Source: Hymenobacter sp. DG25A (GTDB lineage Bacteria > Bacteroidota > Bacteroidia > Cytophagales > Hymenobacteraceae). From it: DNA of 64,000 bases. The first letter of the stretch is position 1; the number at the start of each line of letters is the position of its first letter. The DNA is taken from positions 1,736,001 through 1,800,000 of the forward strand of contig NZ_CP012623.1 in assembly GCF_001280305.1 (NCBI RefSeq). The letters run 5' to 3'. Of this stretch, positions 1 through 7,698 are shown in pieces. The translations under genes were made by a program, and so were the position numbers. Under the pieces are notes generated by a model. That model had not been told where the DNA came from, searched no databases, and saw only the letters and a program-made list of their open reading frames with translations.

Positions 1-1
1 G

Positions 2-1903
2 CTGGGCCAGATTGTGAAAGAACTGGAGCTGGACGATAAGCTTTACAAGCCCGCCATGGTGCTGGGGCGCATTTCTGCCGCCAAAAACAAGCTCATTTCC
101 GTCAATCAGTACGTGAATGACCCCGTTATCCGGCAGGACGACGAGGCAGCTTTGCGGCCCAAGATTGGCGCTATCTACCAGCAATACCAGCAGCGCTGCT
201 TCAAGGCCGGCGCTATGGACTTCGATGATCTGCTGTTCAACACCAATGTGCTGTTCAAAGACCATCCGGATGTACTCAACAAGTACCAGCACATCTTTAA
301 GTATGTGATGGTGGACGAGTACCAGGACACCAACTATTCCCAGTACCTCATCACGCGCAAGCTGGCCGCCAAAGACCGGAATATTTGCGTGGTGGGTGAT
401 GATGCGCAGAGCATCTACGCCTTCCGGGGCGCCGATATTCAGAACATCCTCAACTTCGAGAAAGACTACCCGGAGCTGCAGGTGTTCAAGCTGGAGCAGA
501 ACTACCGCTCTACCAAGAACATTGTTAAGGCGGCCAACTCCGTCATCAAAAACAACCAGGCCCAGCTGCGCAAAGACGTTTTCTCCGACAACGAGGAAGG
601 CCCGCTGATTGAGGTACTGAAAGCCGCTTCCGACAACGAAGAAGGCAAGCTGGTGGCCAACAGCATCTACGAGGACAAGATGAACCAGCATCTTTCCTTC
701 GATGACTTTGCCATTCTGTACCGCACCAACGCCCAGAGCCGGGCCATGGAAGAAGCCCTGCGCAAGCTCAACATCAAGTACAAAATCATTGGGGGTCTGA
801 GCTTCTACCAGCGCAAGGAAATCAAGGATTTGGTAGCCTATCTGCGCCTCACGGTAAACCCGAATGATGAGCAGGCCCTGCGCCGCGTGATTAACTACCC
901 CAAGCGCGGCATCGGGGATACCACAATCAGCAAGCTGATTAACGCGGCCGAGGAGTCCAACCACACCATCTGGGAAGTGGTAGCCAACGCCGACCAGTTC
1001 CTGCCCACCCGCGTGTCTAACCCGGTGGTAGACTTCGCCGAGAAAATCAAGAGCTACACGGCCGTGGCAGGCAAGGAAGATGCTTTTGAGGCGGCCAAGT
1101 TCATTGCCAAGAACTCGGGCATGATTGAGGAGTTGTATGCCGATAAGAGCATTGAAGGCCTCTCCCGCTACGAGAACATTCAGGAACTACTGAACGGTAT
1201 CAAGGCGTACACTGAGGATGCCGAGCGCGAGGACAAGACCCTGGGCGCCTTCCTGCAGGACATTGCCCTGGTAACGGACTCCGACCTGAAAGACGCCAAG
1301 GACGAAGGCGAATCCGTGACGCTGATGACGATTCACTCGGCCAAGGGCCTGGAGTTTCGCAACGTCTACATCGTAGGCATGGAGGAAAACCTCTTCCCCA
1401 GCCAGATGATGATTACCTCGCGGGCTGATCTGGAAGAAGAGCGCCGCTTGTTCTACGTGGCTATTACGCGGGCCGAGAAAAAGCTGACGCTGAGCTACGC
1501 TACCTCCCGCTACCAGTGGGGCAACCTGCGCAGCTGCGAGAAAAGCCGCTTTCTGGACGAAATCGACCCGCAGTACGTGGACTTCAAGTTCTCAGCGGGA
1601 CCGGGTTCCGGCCCCGGCGCGGGCGACTCCCCCTTCGGGCACGTGTTTGAGCGTCGCAGCAACCTGATTCCGCCGGCCCCACGCAAAACCGTAGCCACCA
1701 AGTACGTAGCGCCTTCTGATTTTCAGCCCTCGGATACCAGCAACCTGCAAACCGGGCAGCGCGTGGAGCATCCTAAGTTTGGCTTTGGCAAGGTAACCCA
1801 GCTGGAAACCCAGGCCGGCTCTACCAAGGCCATTATCCACTTTGAAGAAGTAGGCGAGAAAACGTTATTGCTGAGTTTTGCGAAATTGCGGGTACTGGGC
1901 TAG
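2..1903 (+). CDS. pcrA: ATP-dependent DNA helicase PcrA/UvrD, 5'-truncated by window edge
   Basis: SF1A 3'-5' DNA helicase of repair and replication. The frame is open from base 2, ahead of the first GTG (base 14), so the gene starts outside the window and the Walker A motif is missing only for that reason. Visible in order: motif II VDEYQDTN, motif III GDDAQSIYAFRGAD, motif IV LEQNYRS, motif V TIHSAKGLEF and motif VI RLFYVAITRAEKKL. A Gly/Pro-rich linker then leads to a C-terminal region with VEHPKFGFGKV, the Tudor-like tail typical of PcrA/UvrD that contacts RNA polymerase. All visible catalytic motifs are intact. It is followed by an intergenic palindrome. Confidence 0.95.
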   Translation: MGQIVKELELDDKLYKPAMVLGRISAAKNKLISVNQYVNDPVIRQDDEAALRPKIGAIYQQYQQRCFKAGAMDFDDLLFNTNVLFKDHPDVLNKYQHIFKYVMVDEYQDTNYSQYLITRKLAAKDRNICVVGDDAQSIYAFRGADIQNILNFEKDYPELQVFKLEQNYRSTKNIVKAANSVIKNNQAQLRKDVFSDNEEGPLIEVLKAASDNEEGKLVANSIYEDKMNQHLSFDDFAILYRTNAQSRAMEEALRKLNIKYKIIGGLSFYQRKEIKDLVAYLRLTVNPNDEQALRRVINYPKRGIGDTTISKLINAAEESNHTIWEVVANADQFLPTRVSNPVVDFAEKIKSYTAVAGKEDAFEAAKFIAKNSGMIEELYADKSIEGLSRYENIQELLNGIKAYTEDAEREDKTLGAFLQDIALVTDSDLKDAKDEGESVTLMTIHSAKGLEFRNVYIVGMEENLFPSQMMITSRADLEEERRLFYVAITRAEKKLTLSYATSRYQWGNLRSCEKSRFLDEIDPQYVDFKFSAGPGSGPGAGDSPFGHVFERRSNLIPPAPRKTVATKYVAPSDFQPSDTSNLQTGQRVEHPKFGFGKVTQLETQAGSTKAIIHFEEVGEKTLLLSFAKLRVLG

Positions 1904-1976
1904 CTGATGTAGCCCTTCGTCGCCGGAAAGCGTAAGTTGCAGCTCTTTGTAAATAACCAAAGCGCTTGTATAGAAT

Positions 1977-2058
1977 CTGTCATTCCGAGCAGCGCGAGGA
2001 ATCTGGCTATTGATTCCTTTCCGGGAATTCAGATTCCTCGCGCTGCTCGGAATGACAG
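1977..2058. repeat. Long perfect inverted repeat (29-bp arms)
   Basis: Arms 1977-2005 and 2030-2058 are perfect reverse complements of 29 bp, separated by 24 bp. The outer edge begins CTGTCATTCCGAGC. There is no T-tract, so it is not a simple terminator. It lies after the helicase gene. The edge resembles the repeat at 18782-18883 (TGTCATCCTGAGC), suggesting two members of one dispersed intergenic palindrome family. Confidence 0.9.
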
Positions 2059-2137
2059 GTTGTTTTTGTTTTTAAAAACCTGCTGTTTTTCGCGGCGGCA
2101 TTTACCCGGCATACCTAATTAATCAGATCAGCCATTG

Positions 2138-2145
2138 TATTTTTG
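2138..2145 (+). promoter_or_regulatory. Bacteroidota -7 element upstream of DUF4290 gene
   Basis: TATTTTTG matches TAnnTTTG and lies 17 bp before the ATG at 2163. I see no good TTG at the -33 position, so this is a half-promoter call. Confidence 0.4.
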
Positions 2146-2162
2146 GCCTCGCATTACCCCCT

Positions 2163-2891
2163 ATGGCATTACCTTCTCTTCATAAACACGAGCTGCTGCA
2201 GCGCGAATACGGCCAAAGCACCTTTCAACTGGTGCAGGGCCTGCGCGACATTGTCGACCGTGACGAGCGCACAAAACGCGCCCATCAGATTGTGCAGCTC
2301 ATTTTCCGCCTGCAGCCCGCCCTCCGCGACCAGCCCGATGCCCAGCAGAAGGTGTGGAACCACCTCTACGAAATGGCGGATGAGGATCTGGACATTGACG
2401 CGCCTTTCCCACTGCATGGCCTCAGCCAGTTGATGAAGGAGCCCAAGCCCCTGCCCTATCCGCGGCAGGCGCCCAAGCTGAAAGCCTATGGCCGCGCCGT
2501 GGAGCAGATGATTGAGAAGGCCATGTCGTTGGAAGATGCCACCGAGCGGGAACAGGCAGCCATTACCATTGGCCGCACCATGAAGTTCCTGTACCGCACC
2601 CATAACAAGGAAAACGCCAAGGATATCACCATCCTGAAGCACCTGAAAGACCTTTCCGGCGGCAAGCTGGAGCTGGATGCCGCGCAGGTAGAATCCCAGA
2701 ATCTGTTTGAAATGGCCACCAGTGGCCGCCCGGCCCCTTTCATTGTACCCCAGCCCCGCCAAGAGCGGCAAGAGCGGCCGGACCGCGAAATGCGCCGTGG
2801 CTCCGGTGGCGGAGGCAACAATAACCGCCGCGACAAGCAGCGCCGGGGCGGCAAGAAAAACCGCCAGGAGCCTCAGCAGCCCCCACAGTAA
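2163..2891 (+). CDS. DUF4290 domain-containing protein
   Basis: A 242-residue cytoplasmic protein of the DUF4290 family, which in Bacteroidota is commonly found next to murA, as here. The body (about residues 1-190) is predicted helical, with no signal peptide or membrane segment. The C-terminal 45 residues are a basic, Arg/Gly/Asn-rich tail (REMRRGSGGGG, RRDKQRRGGKKNRQ) of the kind that often binds nucleic acid. Function is unknown; a role linked to cell-wall synthesis is inferred only from the murA neighbourhood. The ATG at 2163 follows a -7 element. murA starts 87 bp downstream on the same strand, so the two may be co-transcribed. Confidence 0.85.
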   Translation: MALPSLHKHELLQREYGQSTFQLVQGLRDIVDRDERTKRAHQIVQLIFRLQPALRDQPDAQQKVWNHLYEMADEDLDIDAPFPLHGLSQLMKEPKPLPYPRQAPKLKAYGRAVEQMIEKAMSLEDATEREQAAITIGRTMKFLYRTHNKENAKDITILKHLKDLSGGKLELDAAQVESQNLFEMATSGRPAPFIVPQPRQERQERPDREMRRGSGGGGNNNRRDKQRRGGKKNRQEPQQPPQ

Positions 2892-2978
2892 TTTTACCGT
2901 AAGCGCTGGCTTACCTCTCTAATTCCTATTACCAACAGCTTGCGGCTTCCTGCTGACAGCTAGTAGCCGTCTTTTTTT

Positions 2979-4283
2979 ATGGCCTCTTTTGAAGTAATCG
3001 GCGGGAAACCGCTGAAGGGTGAAATTGTGCCACAGGGCGCAAAAAACGAAGCACTGCAAATACTTTGTGCTGTTCTGCTCACGGCGGAGCCCGTCACCAT
3101 TTCCAACATTCCCAACATCCGCGACGTCAACAAGCTCATTGAGCTGCTGCGCGATATGGGCGTGAAAGTGGAGCAGCTGGCCCCCGACACGTACCGCTTC
3201 CAGGCGGATGCGGTAAACGTGGACTACCTGAATTCTGCGGAATTTGTGGCCCAGGGCCGCGCCCTGCGTGGTTCGGTTATGATTCTGGGTCCTATGCTGG
3301 CGCGCTTTGGCAAGTGCCAGCTGCCTAAGCCAGGCGGCGACAAAATTGGCCGCCGGCCCATGGATACGCACTTCCTGGGCCTGGAGAAGCTGGGCGGCAA
3401 GCTCACCATGGATGGCCACGACTTCTACCGCATTACGGCCGAAAACGGCCTGCGCGGCACCCACATGCTGTTGGATGAAGCCTCGGTAACGGGCACCGCC
3501 AATATTGTCATGGCGGCCGTACTGGCTGAAGGCGTTACCACCATCTACAATGCGGCCTGTGAGCCGTATCTGCAGCAGCTTTGCAAAATGCTGGTGCGCA
3601 TGGGCGCTAAAATCAACGGCATCTGCTCCAACCTGCTGACCGTGGAAGGCGTGGAAAGCCTGGGTGGCACCGAGCACCGCATGCTTCCCGATATGATTGA
3701 AATCGGCTCTTTCATCGGCTTGGCCGCCATGACGGGCTCCGAAATCACGATTAAAGACTGTCAGATTGCGGAGTTGGGCCTTATCCCCGACACCTTCCGC
3801 AAGCTGGGCATTCAAATGGAATTCCGCGGCGACGATATTCATATTCCGGCGCAGGCCCACTATGAAATTGCCACTTACCTGGATGGCAGCATTCTGACGG
3901 TTTCCGACCACACCTGGCCCGGCTTCACGCCCGATCTGCTCAGCATTGTGCTGGTAGTGGCCACCCAGGCCCAGGGCACCGTGCTCATTCACCAGAAGAT
4001 GTTTGAGTCCCGCCTGTTCTTCGTAGACAAGCTCATTGACATGGGGGCCCAGATTATTCTCTGCGACCCGCACCGCGCCACCGTTATCGGGCTGGACCAG
4101 CGCACCAAGCTGCGCGGCATCACCATGACCTCGCCGGATATCCGGGCCGGGGTAGCGCTGCTCATTGCGGCGCTTTCCGCCGATGGCCGCAGCGTAATTG
4201 AAAACGTGGAGCAGATTGACCGCGGCTATCAGTACATTGATGAGCGCCTGCAGGCACTGGGCGCCCAGATTCGCCGCCTGTAA
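2979..4283 (+). CDS. murA: UDP-N-acetylglucosamine 1-carboxyvinyltransferase MurA
   Basis: Transfers enolpyruvate from PEP to UDP-GlcNAc, the first committed step of peptidoglycan synthesis in the cytoplasm. The 434 residues match the family's usual length. Lys22 sits in the AKNEALQ motif. The substrate loop reads KPGGDKIGRRPMDTH: the residue aligned with the reactive Cys115 of E. coli MurA is Asp121. Cys-to-Asp MurA enzymes are known to stay active and to be insensitive to fosfomycin, so natural resistance at the target is expected. Followed by an intrinsic terminator at 4331. Confidence 0.96.
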   Translation: MASFEVIGGKPLKGEIVPQGAKNEALQILCAVLLTAEPVTISNIPNIRDVNKLIELLRDMGVKVEQLAPDTYRFQADAVNVDYLNSAEFVAQGRALRGSVMILGPMLARFGKCQLPKPGGDKIGRRPMDTHFLGLEKLGGKLTMDGHDFYRITAENGLRGTHMLLDEASVTGTANIVMAAVLAEGVTTIYNAACEPYLQQLCKMLVRMGAKINGICSNLLTVEGVESLGGTEHRMLPDMIEIGSFIGLAAMTGSEITIKDCQIAELGLIPDTFRKLGIQMEFRGDDIHIPAQAHYEIATYLDGSILTVSDHTWPGFTPDLLSIVLVVATQAQGTVLIHQKMFESRLFFVDKLIDMGAQIILCDPHRATVIGLDQRTKLRGITMTSPDIRAGVALLIAALSADGRSVIENVEQIDRGYQYIDERLQALGAQIRRL

Positions 4284-4330
4284 GCTCAATACAATAGAGA
4301 AGATTCAGCTGGTTTTACTCACTAGCCATA

Positions 4331-4362
4331 AAAAAGCGCCCGGTTCACGCCGGGTGTTTTTT
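4331..4362 (+). terminator. Intrinsic terminator of murA
   Basis: Stem CCCGG/CCGGG (4339-4343 with 4350-4354), extended by wobble pairs, followed by a run of seven T. Confidence 0.8.
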
Positions 4363-4444
4363 TGTGCCTATGGGTTACCGTAGCCTTACATTGGCATAAA
4401 GGGAAGCGGCTGCGCAGCCAGATTTTCACTTAATCCTTACGGTC

Positions 4445-5296
4445 ATGAAACTTCACCTGAATGTTTTTCTAGGATTGGTCTTGCTATGCGCCAGTTGCAG
4501 CGAGCAAGAAAGCAATGAGTCGGGGGCAGCAGACAATACCCCCACCAGTACATCTGCAGACGGGTTTAGCGCAGAGGAAAATAGCAAGAGCGAAAGCGCT
4601 GAGGCCACTCCTTTAAAACCCGAAATGGCCGTTGCCCCAACGGCCCAGCTACTGGTTTACCACGCAGAAGTACGAGTAAAAACGGATAATCTGCGTCAGG
4701 CCACTGCACGGCTGGATAGTCTCGTACAGACAGGCGGTTTTGTAAGTGCGGCCACCGAAAACCGCGAGAACGGGCAATGGCGCACCGACATGACGATTCG
4801 GGTGGAGCCTGCCCGCTTTCAGGCTCTACTGGCTACTATTTGTAAGCTGGGTACCGTGGAAGAGAAAAAGTTAAACACTGATGACGTAACAGCCGAACAT
4901 GCTGATATAGCCGCGCGCTTACGAACCAAGCGGGCCGTTGAAGCCCGATACGTTGGTCTTTTAGCCAATGTAAAGAGCATCAAGGAAGTACTGCAAGTTG
5001 AAGAGAAAATCAGTGAGGTGCGGGAAGAGATAGAAGCAACGGAAAGTCGCCTGAAAGCCCTAAATGATGCCGTAGCGTATTCCACCATCACGGTAAGTCT
5101 CTATCAACCCATTGCGGAGACTATTCCGGATGCACCGGTGGTTTCCTGGAGCAGCCGGGTGGTGGAAGCTTTTTATGGTGGTTGGCAATTGCTCGCCTCC
5201 CTCCTGGTAGGCTTGGTTACGATTTGGCCGTTATGGGTATTTGGCTCTATTGGCTTCTGGCTTTGGCACCGCCGCAAGGCATGGCTAAATGGATAG
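4445..5296 (+). CDS. DUF4349 domain-containing lipoprotein
   Basis: Predicted envelope lipoprotein of 283 residues. The N-terminus has a hydrophobic stretch ending LLCASC with Cys18 as the likely lipidated residue, then an acidic Ser/Glu-rich linker. Residues about 75-235 form the DUF4349 body, including a long charged helix around EVLQVEEKISEVREEIE that suggests a coiled coil. One membrane segment follows near residues 243-268, ending in the basic WLWHRRKAW. Having both a lipid anchor and a C-terminal membrane helix is usual for DUF4349. Function unknown; single-gene transcription unit. Confidence 0.85.
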   Translation: MKLHLNVFLGLVLLCASCSEQESNESGAADNTPTSTSADGFSAEENSKSESAEATPLKPEMAVAPTAQLLVYHAEVRVKTDNLRQATARLDSLVQTGGFVSAATENRENGQWRTDMTIRVEPARFQALLATICKLGTVEEKKLNTDDVTAEHADIAARLRTKRAVEARYVGLLANVKSIKEVLQVEEKISEVREEIEATESRLKALNDAVAYSTITVSLYQPIAETIPDAPVVSWSSRVVEAFYGGWQLLASLLVGLVTIWPLWVFGSIGFWLWHRRKAWLNG

Positions 5297-5307
5297 TAGT
5301 AAAAACT

Positions 5308-5346
5308 GAAGTGGCGCCTAACTCAAATGGAGTTAGGCGCCACTTC
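5308..5346. terminator. 17-bp perfect hairpin between convergent genes
   Basis: Arms 5308-5324 and 5330-5346 pair perfectly around a 5-nt loop. On the minus strand a run of five T follows shortly after the stem, so it should end the transcript of the leftward gene 5368-5703; it may also block the rightward DUF4349 transcript. Confidence 0.75.
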
Positions 5347-5367
5347 GGCATTTGCGAGGATTCTTCC

Positions 5368-5703
5368 TTAGTCAATGACCATATCAATAACAGCCGTTAC
5401 CAGCGACAGCACCACGCTGAACAGTAAGGCTGACAGGAAGCCATCTACCTTAAAGCCGGGCAGAATCCAGTCGGCCAACAGTACGATAACGGCGTTGATA
5501 ACCAGCAGGAACAGGCCCAGGGTGATAATGGTGATAGGAAAGCCCAGAATCTTGAGAATGGGCTTCACCACCGCGTTCAATACGGCCAGCACCAGTACCA
5601 GCAGAATAGCATCAGAGAAACCCGCCAGATGCGCCCCGGGCAGGAACCTGGCCAGCACGTAGGTGATAATAGCAGTCAGCAAGAACTTGAGTATAAAGCC
5701 CAT
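5368..5703 (-). CDS. Phage holin family (Phage_holin_4_2/YvlD-like) membrane protein
   Basis: Small integral membrane protein of 111 residues made almost entirely of hydrophobic segments (FILKFLLTAIITYVLARF, AILLVLVLAVLNAVVKPIL, PITIITLGLFLLVINAVIVL and a last helix near LLFSVVLSLVTAVID). Residues KPILKILGFPITIITLG are the family signature. These are chromosomal proteins; the holin name is historical and no phage genes are nearby. Function unknown, possibly envelope stress or membrane integrity. Confidence 0.88.
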   Translation of the reverse strand: MGFILKFLLTAIITYVLARFLPGAHLAGFSDAILLVLVLAVLNAVVKPILKILGFPITIITLGLFLLVINAVIVLLADWILPGFKVDGFLSALLFSVVLSLVTAVIDMVID

Positions 5704-5818
5704 ATGCTTAAAGGTTAAAATGTGGAGAGAGGGTAGAATACCAGCGCGGGATATAGCGCCGGGCTAATGTACTCTTTCCGCCCGGTTTGGGTTATTCCCG
5801 GAGGCAGTATCCCTAAAT

Positions 5819-5855
5819 AAAAAGACCTGCTCCGGGTGCCGGAACAGGTCTTTTT
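5819..5855. terminator. Bidirectional intrinsic terminator
   Basis: Stem 5819-5835/5839-5855 with one mismatch, A-run on the left and T-run on the right, so it works on both strands. It ends the leftward agmatinase/che transcript. Confidence 0.85.
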
Positions 5856-5875
5856 ATTTATCGGGGAATATCAGC

Positions 5876-6961
5876 TTATGACGGCATACCGGTTGCTTTC
5901 AGCAAGCCCTGCGAAACGGCCATCCAGTTGCACATCTGATACAGCAGACGGGCACCCACGTTGCCATCCCAGTCAGTTTCGCCAGGCGCTACCTCGTTCA
6001 GGTCGCAGCCAATGATGGTGCGGCCGGAGCGCACAATGGTCCGGATCAGGTACAGGGCTTCCTCAAACTCCAGGCCGCCGGGCACGGGCGTACCGGTGCC
6101 GGGGCACAGCTTGGGGTCGAGACCATCAATATCAAAGCTCAGATACACCTTCTGGGGCAGCTGGGCAATAATTTTGCCGCACATCTTCTTCCAGGATTTT
6201 TTGGCGTACATCTCGTCGCGCAGGAAACGATGATGGAACATCACCACCCGGCCCCCGGACTGCGCAATCAGGTCGGCTTCCTGCTGACACAGGTCGCGGA
6301 TGCCTACCTGCACCAGCTTCTTCACCTGGGGCAGGTTCAGGGCATTGTACATGATGGAGGCGTGCGAGTACTCAAAGCCTTCGTAGGCGGGGCGCAGGTC
6401 GCAGTGGGCATCAATCTGCAGAATACCGAACTCCTCGTGGCGCTCGGCCAGCGCGTGCATGTAGCCCAGTGGGGTGCTGTGGTCGCCGCCAAGCACAACT
6501 ACAGCTTTGCCCGCATCCAGATAAGCGCCGGTTTTTTGCTTGAGCCAGTCCCGCAGTTCCTTGCCTTTGGCGGTTACCTTGGTTTGCACACTGGCGTGCC
6601 TGGCGGCGTCGGCGGCCGGCTGGCCTTCTTCCAGCCAGCTGATGTAATCGGCAGCCTGCACCCGAAGCTCATTGCTTTGCTGCGCCCAAGAGGCATCTTC
6701 ATCCTCCATGGCAATGCCCAGACGCCAGGCGTCTGCTACGTCCAGATCATACAGATCCACCTGCATGGAGGCGTCGCGGATGGCGGCCGGGCCCTGCGCC
6801 GTACCCGCCTGGTACGATACCGTAACTTCCCACGGCACGGGCACTATTACCAGTTGGGCTTCTTCCAGGGTGAAGGGCAAACCAAAAATGCCGCCGGAAG
6901 CATCACCTACCCCATTGGGGTCGAAGCTGGCCAGTTTTTTATCGAGAGCGGATGTAGACAT
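5876..6961 (-). CDS. Agmatinase-family ureohydrolase
   Basis: Binuclear-manganese amidinohydrolase of the arginase/agmatinase/formimidoylglutamase superfamily, 361 residues. All metal ligands are visible: His161 in GGDHS, Asp184/His186/Asp188 in DAHCD, and Asp277/Asp279 in SFDIDGLDP. An N-terminal part of about 130 residues with a charged insert precedes the core, as in the Bacteroidota agmatinase family proteins. Agmatine to putrescine plus urea is the likely reaction, but substrate cannot be settled from sequence; formimidoylglutamate is an alternative, and hutH lies far away at 52.8 kb. It starts 39 bp after cheC on the same strand and may be the last gene of the chemotaxis transcript. Confidence 0.88.
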   Translation of the reverse strand: MSTSALDKKLASFDPNGVGDASGGIFGLPFTLEEAQLVIVPVPWEVTVSYQAGTAQGPAAIRDASMQVDLYDLDVADAWRLGIAMEDEDASWAQQSNELRVQAADYISWLEEGQPAADAARHASVQTKVTAKGKELRDWLKQKTGAYLDAGKAVVVLGGDHSTPLGYMHALAERHEEFGILQIDAHCDLRPAYEGFEYSHASIMYNALNLPQVKKLVQVGIRDLCQQEADLIAQSGGRVVMFHHRFLRDEMYAKKSWKKMCGKIIAQLPQKVYLSFDIDGLDPKLCPGTGTPVPGGLEFEEALYLIRTIVRSGRTIIGCDLNEVAPGETDWDGNVGARLLYQMCNWMAVSQGLLKATGMPS

Positions 6962-7000
6962 AGGAGGGAAAAACGTGTGTACAACGACCCCGGCAGACGT

Positions 7001-7639
7001 TTACTCCGTCGGGTTGGGGCCGCCCAGGAAATTATAAGTGCGAATGATTTCGAGAATCTTGACGAAGGTGTCGCGGTCAAAAAACAGCATCAGGGGCAGC
7101 TCTACGGAGTTATTCTGGTCCGAGAACTGCGTAATAACGGAGAAGATGAGCGGCTTCCAGCCCGGATTGTGAATAATGAGGCCTTGCAGGGAATTGGCAA
7201 TATCCCCGCTGGGGGAAACCGGCGGCGCGCCGTACACATTGGCCTTCAGAATATTGGCCAGCTGCGTTACCAGTGCCCCCGTGATGATGTTACTCATCTC
7301 CAGCAACAACGATTCCTGCATGGCATCCACCTCCACTGATTCCGGAACATCCAGACGAAGACAGACTTTTGACAGCCGCTGCACATGCTGCCCCGAGAAG
7401 AGCATCAGCGTAGTACCATGAAAATCCCCCCGAATGTCGGACTGGATGATTTTATGCGTGTTCTCATACTTGCGTACCAGATCCACCATACTCTCCAACG
7501 GCATCAAATCCAGGTTGGGCACCTCCAAGAGTACTTTCTCCTGGGCAATTACGGCAAACGAATCTGCCGCCCGAGCCAGGCCGATGTTGAGAATCTCACG
7601 GATGATATCTCGCTCCAGTTCCGTCATGTGCAACTCCAT
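7001..7639 (-). CDS. cheC: CheC-family CheY-P phosphatase
   Basis: Chemotaxis phosphatase of the CheC/CheX/FliY family, 212 residues. It has two copies of the active-site helix pattern [DS]xxxExxN: DIIREILNIG with Glu15/Asn18 and SLLLEMSNII with Glu114/Asn117, so both centres look intact. Family members dephosphorylate CheY-P. In Bacillus CheC partners CheD, but no cheD is in this window. The start at 7639 is preferred; Met5 is an alternative. It follows cheA by 59 bp. Confidence 0.85.
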   Translation of the reverse strand: MELHMTELERDIIREILNIGLARAADSFAVIAQEKVLLEVPNLDLMPLESMVDLVRKYENTHKIIQSDIRGDFHGTTLMLFSGQHVQRLSKVCLRLDVPESVEVDAMQESLLLEMSNIITGALVTQLANILKANVYGAPPVSPSGDIANSLQGLIIHNPGWKPLIFSVITQFSDQNNSVELPLMLFFDRDTFVKILEIIRTYNFLGGPNPTE

Positions 7640-7698
7640 ACTATCATTCGGTTAACCATTGCCCTGATATAAGGGCAGCGGCATCTGCAATACGTAGG

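Noticed and set aside
2919..4289. 456-codon open frame antisense to murA
   Set aside because: A shadow of murA codon bias in GC-rich DNA; composition (Ala/His/Gln/Gly-rich) is unlike a real protein and no promoter is seen.
5876..6961. Formimidoylglutamase (hutG) to pair with hutH
   Set aside because: N-terminal layout fits the agmatinase-family form, and hutH is 46 kb away.
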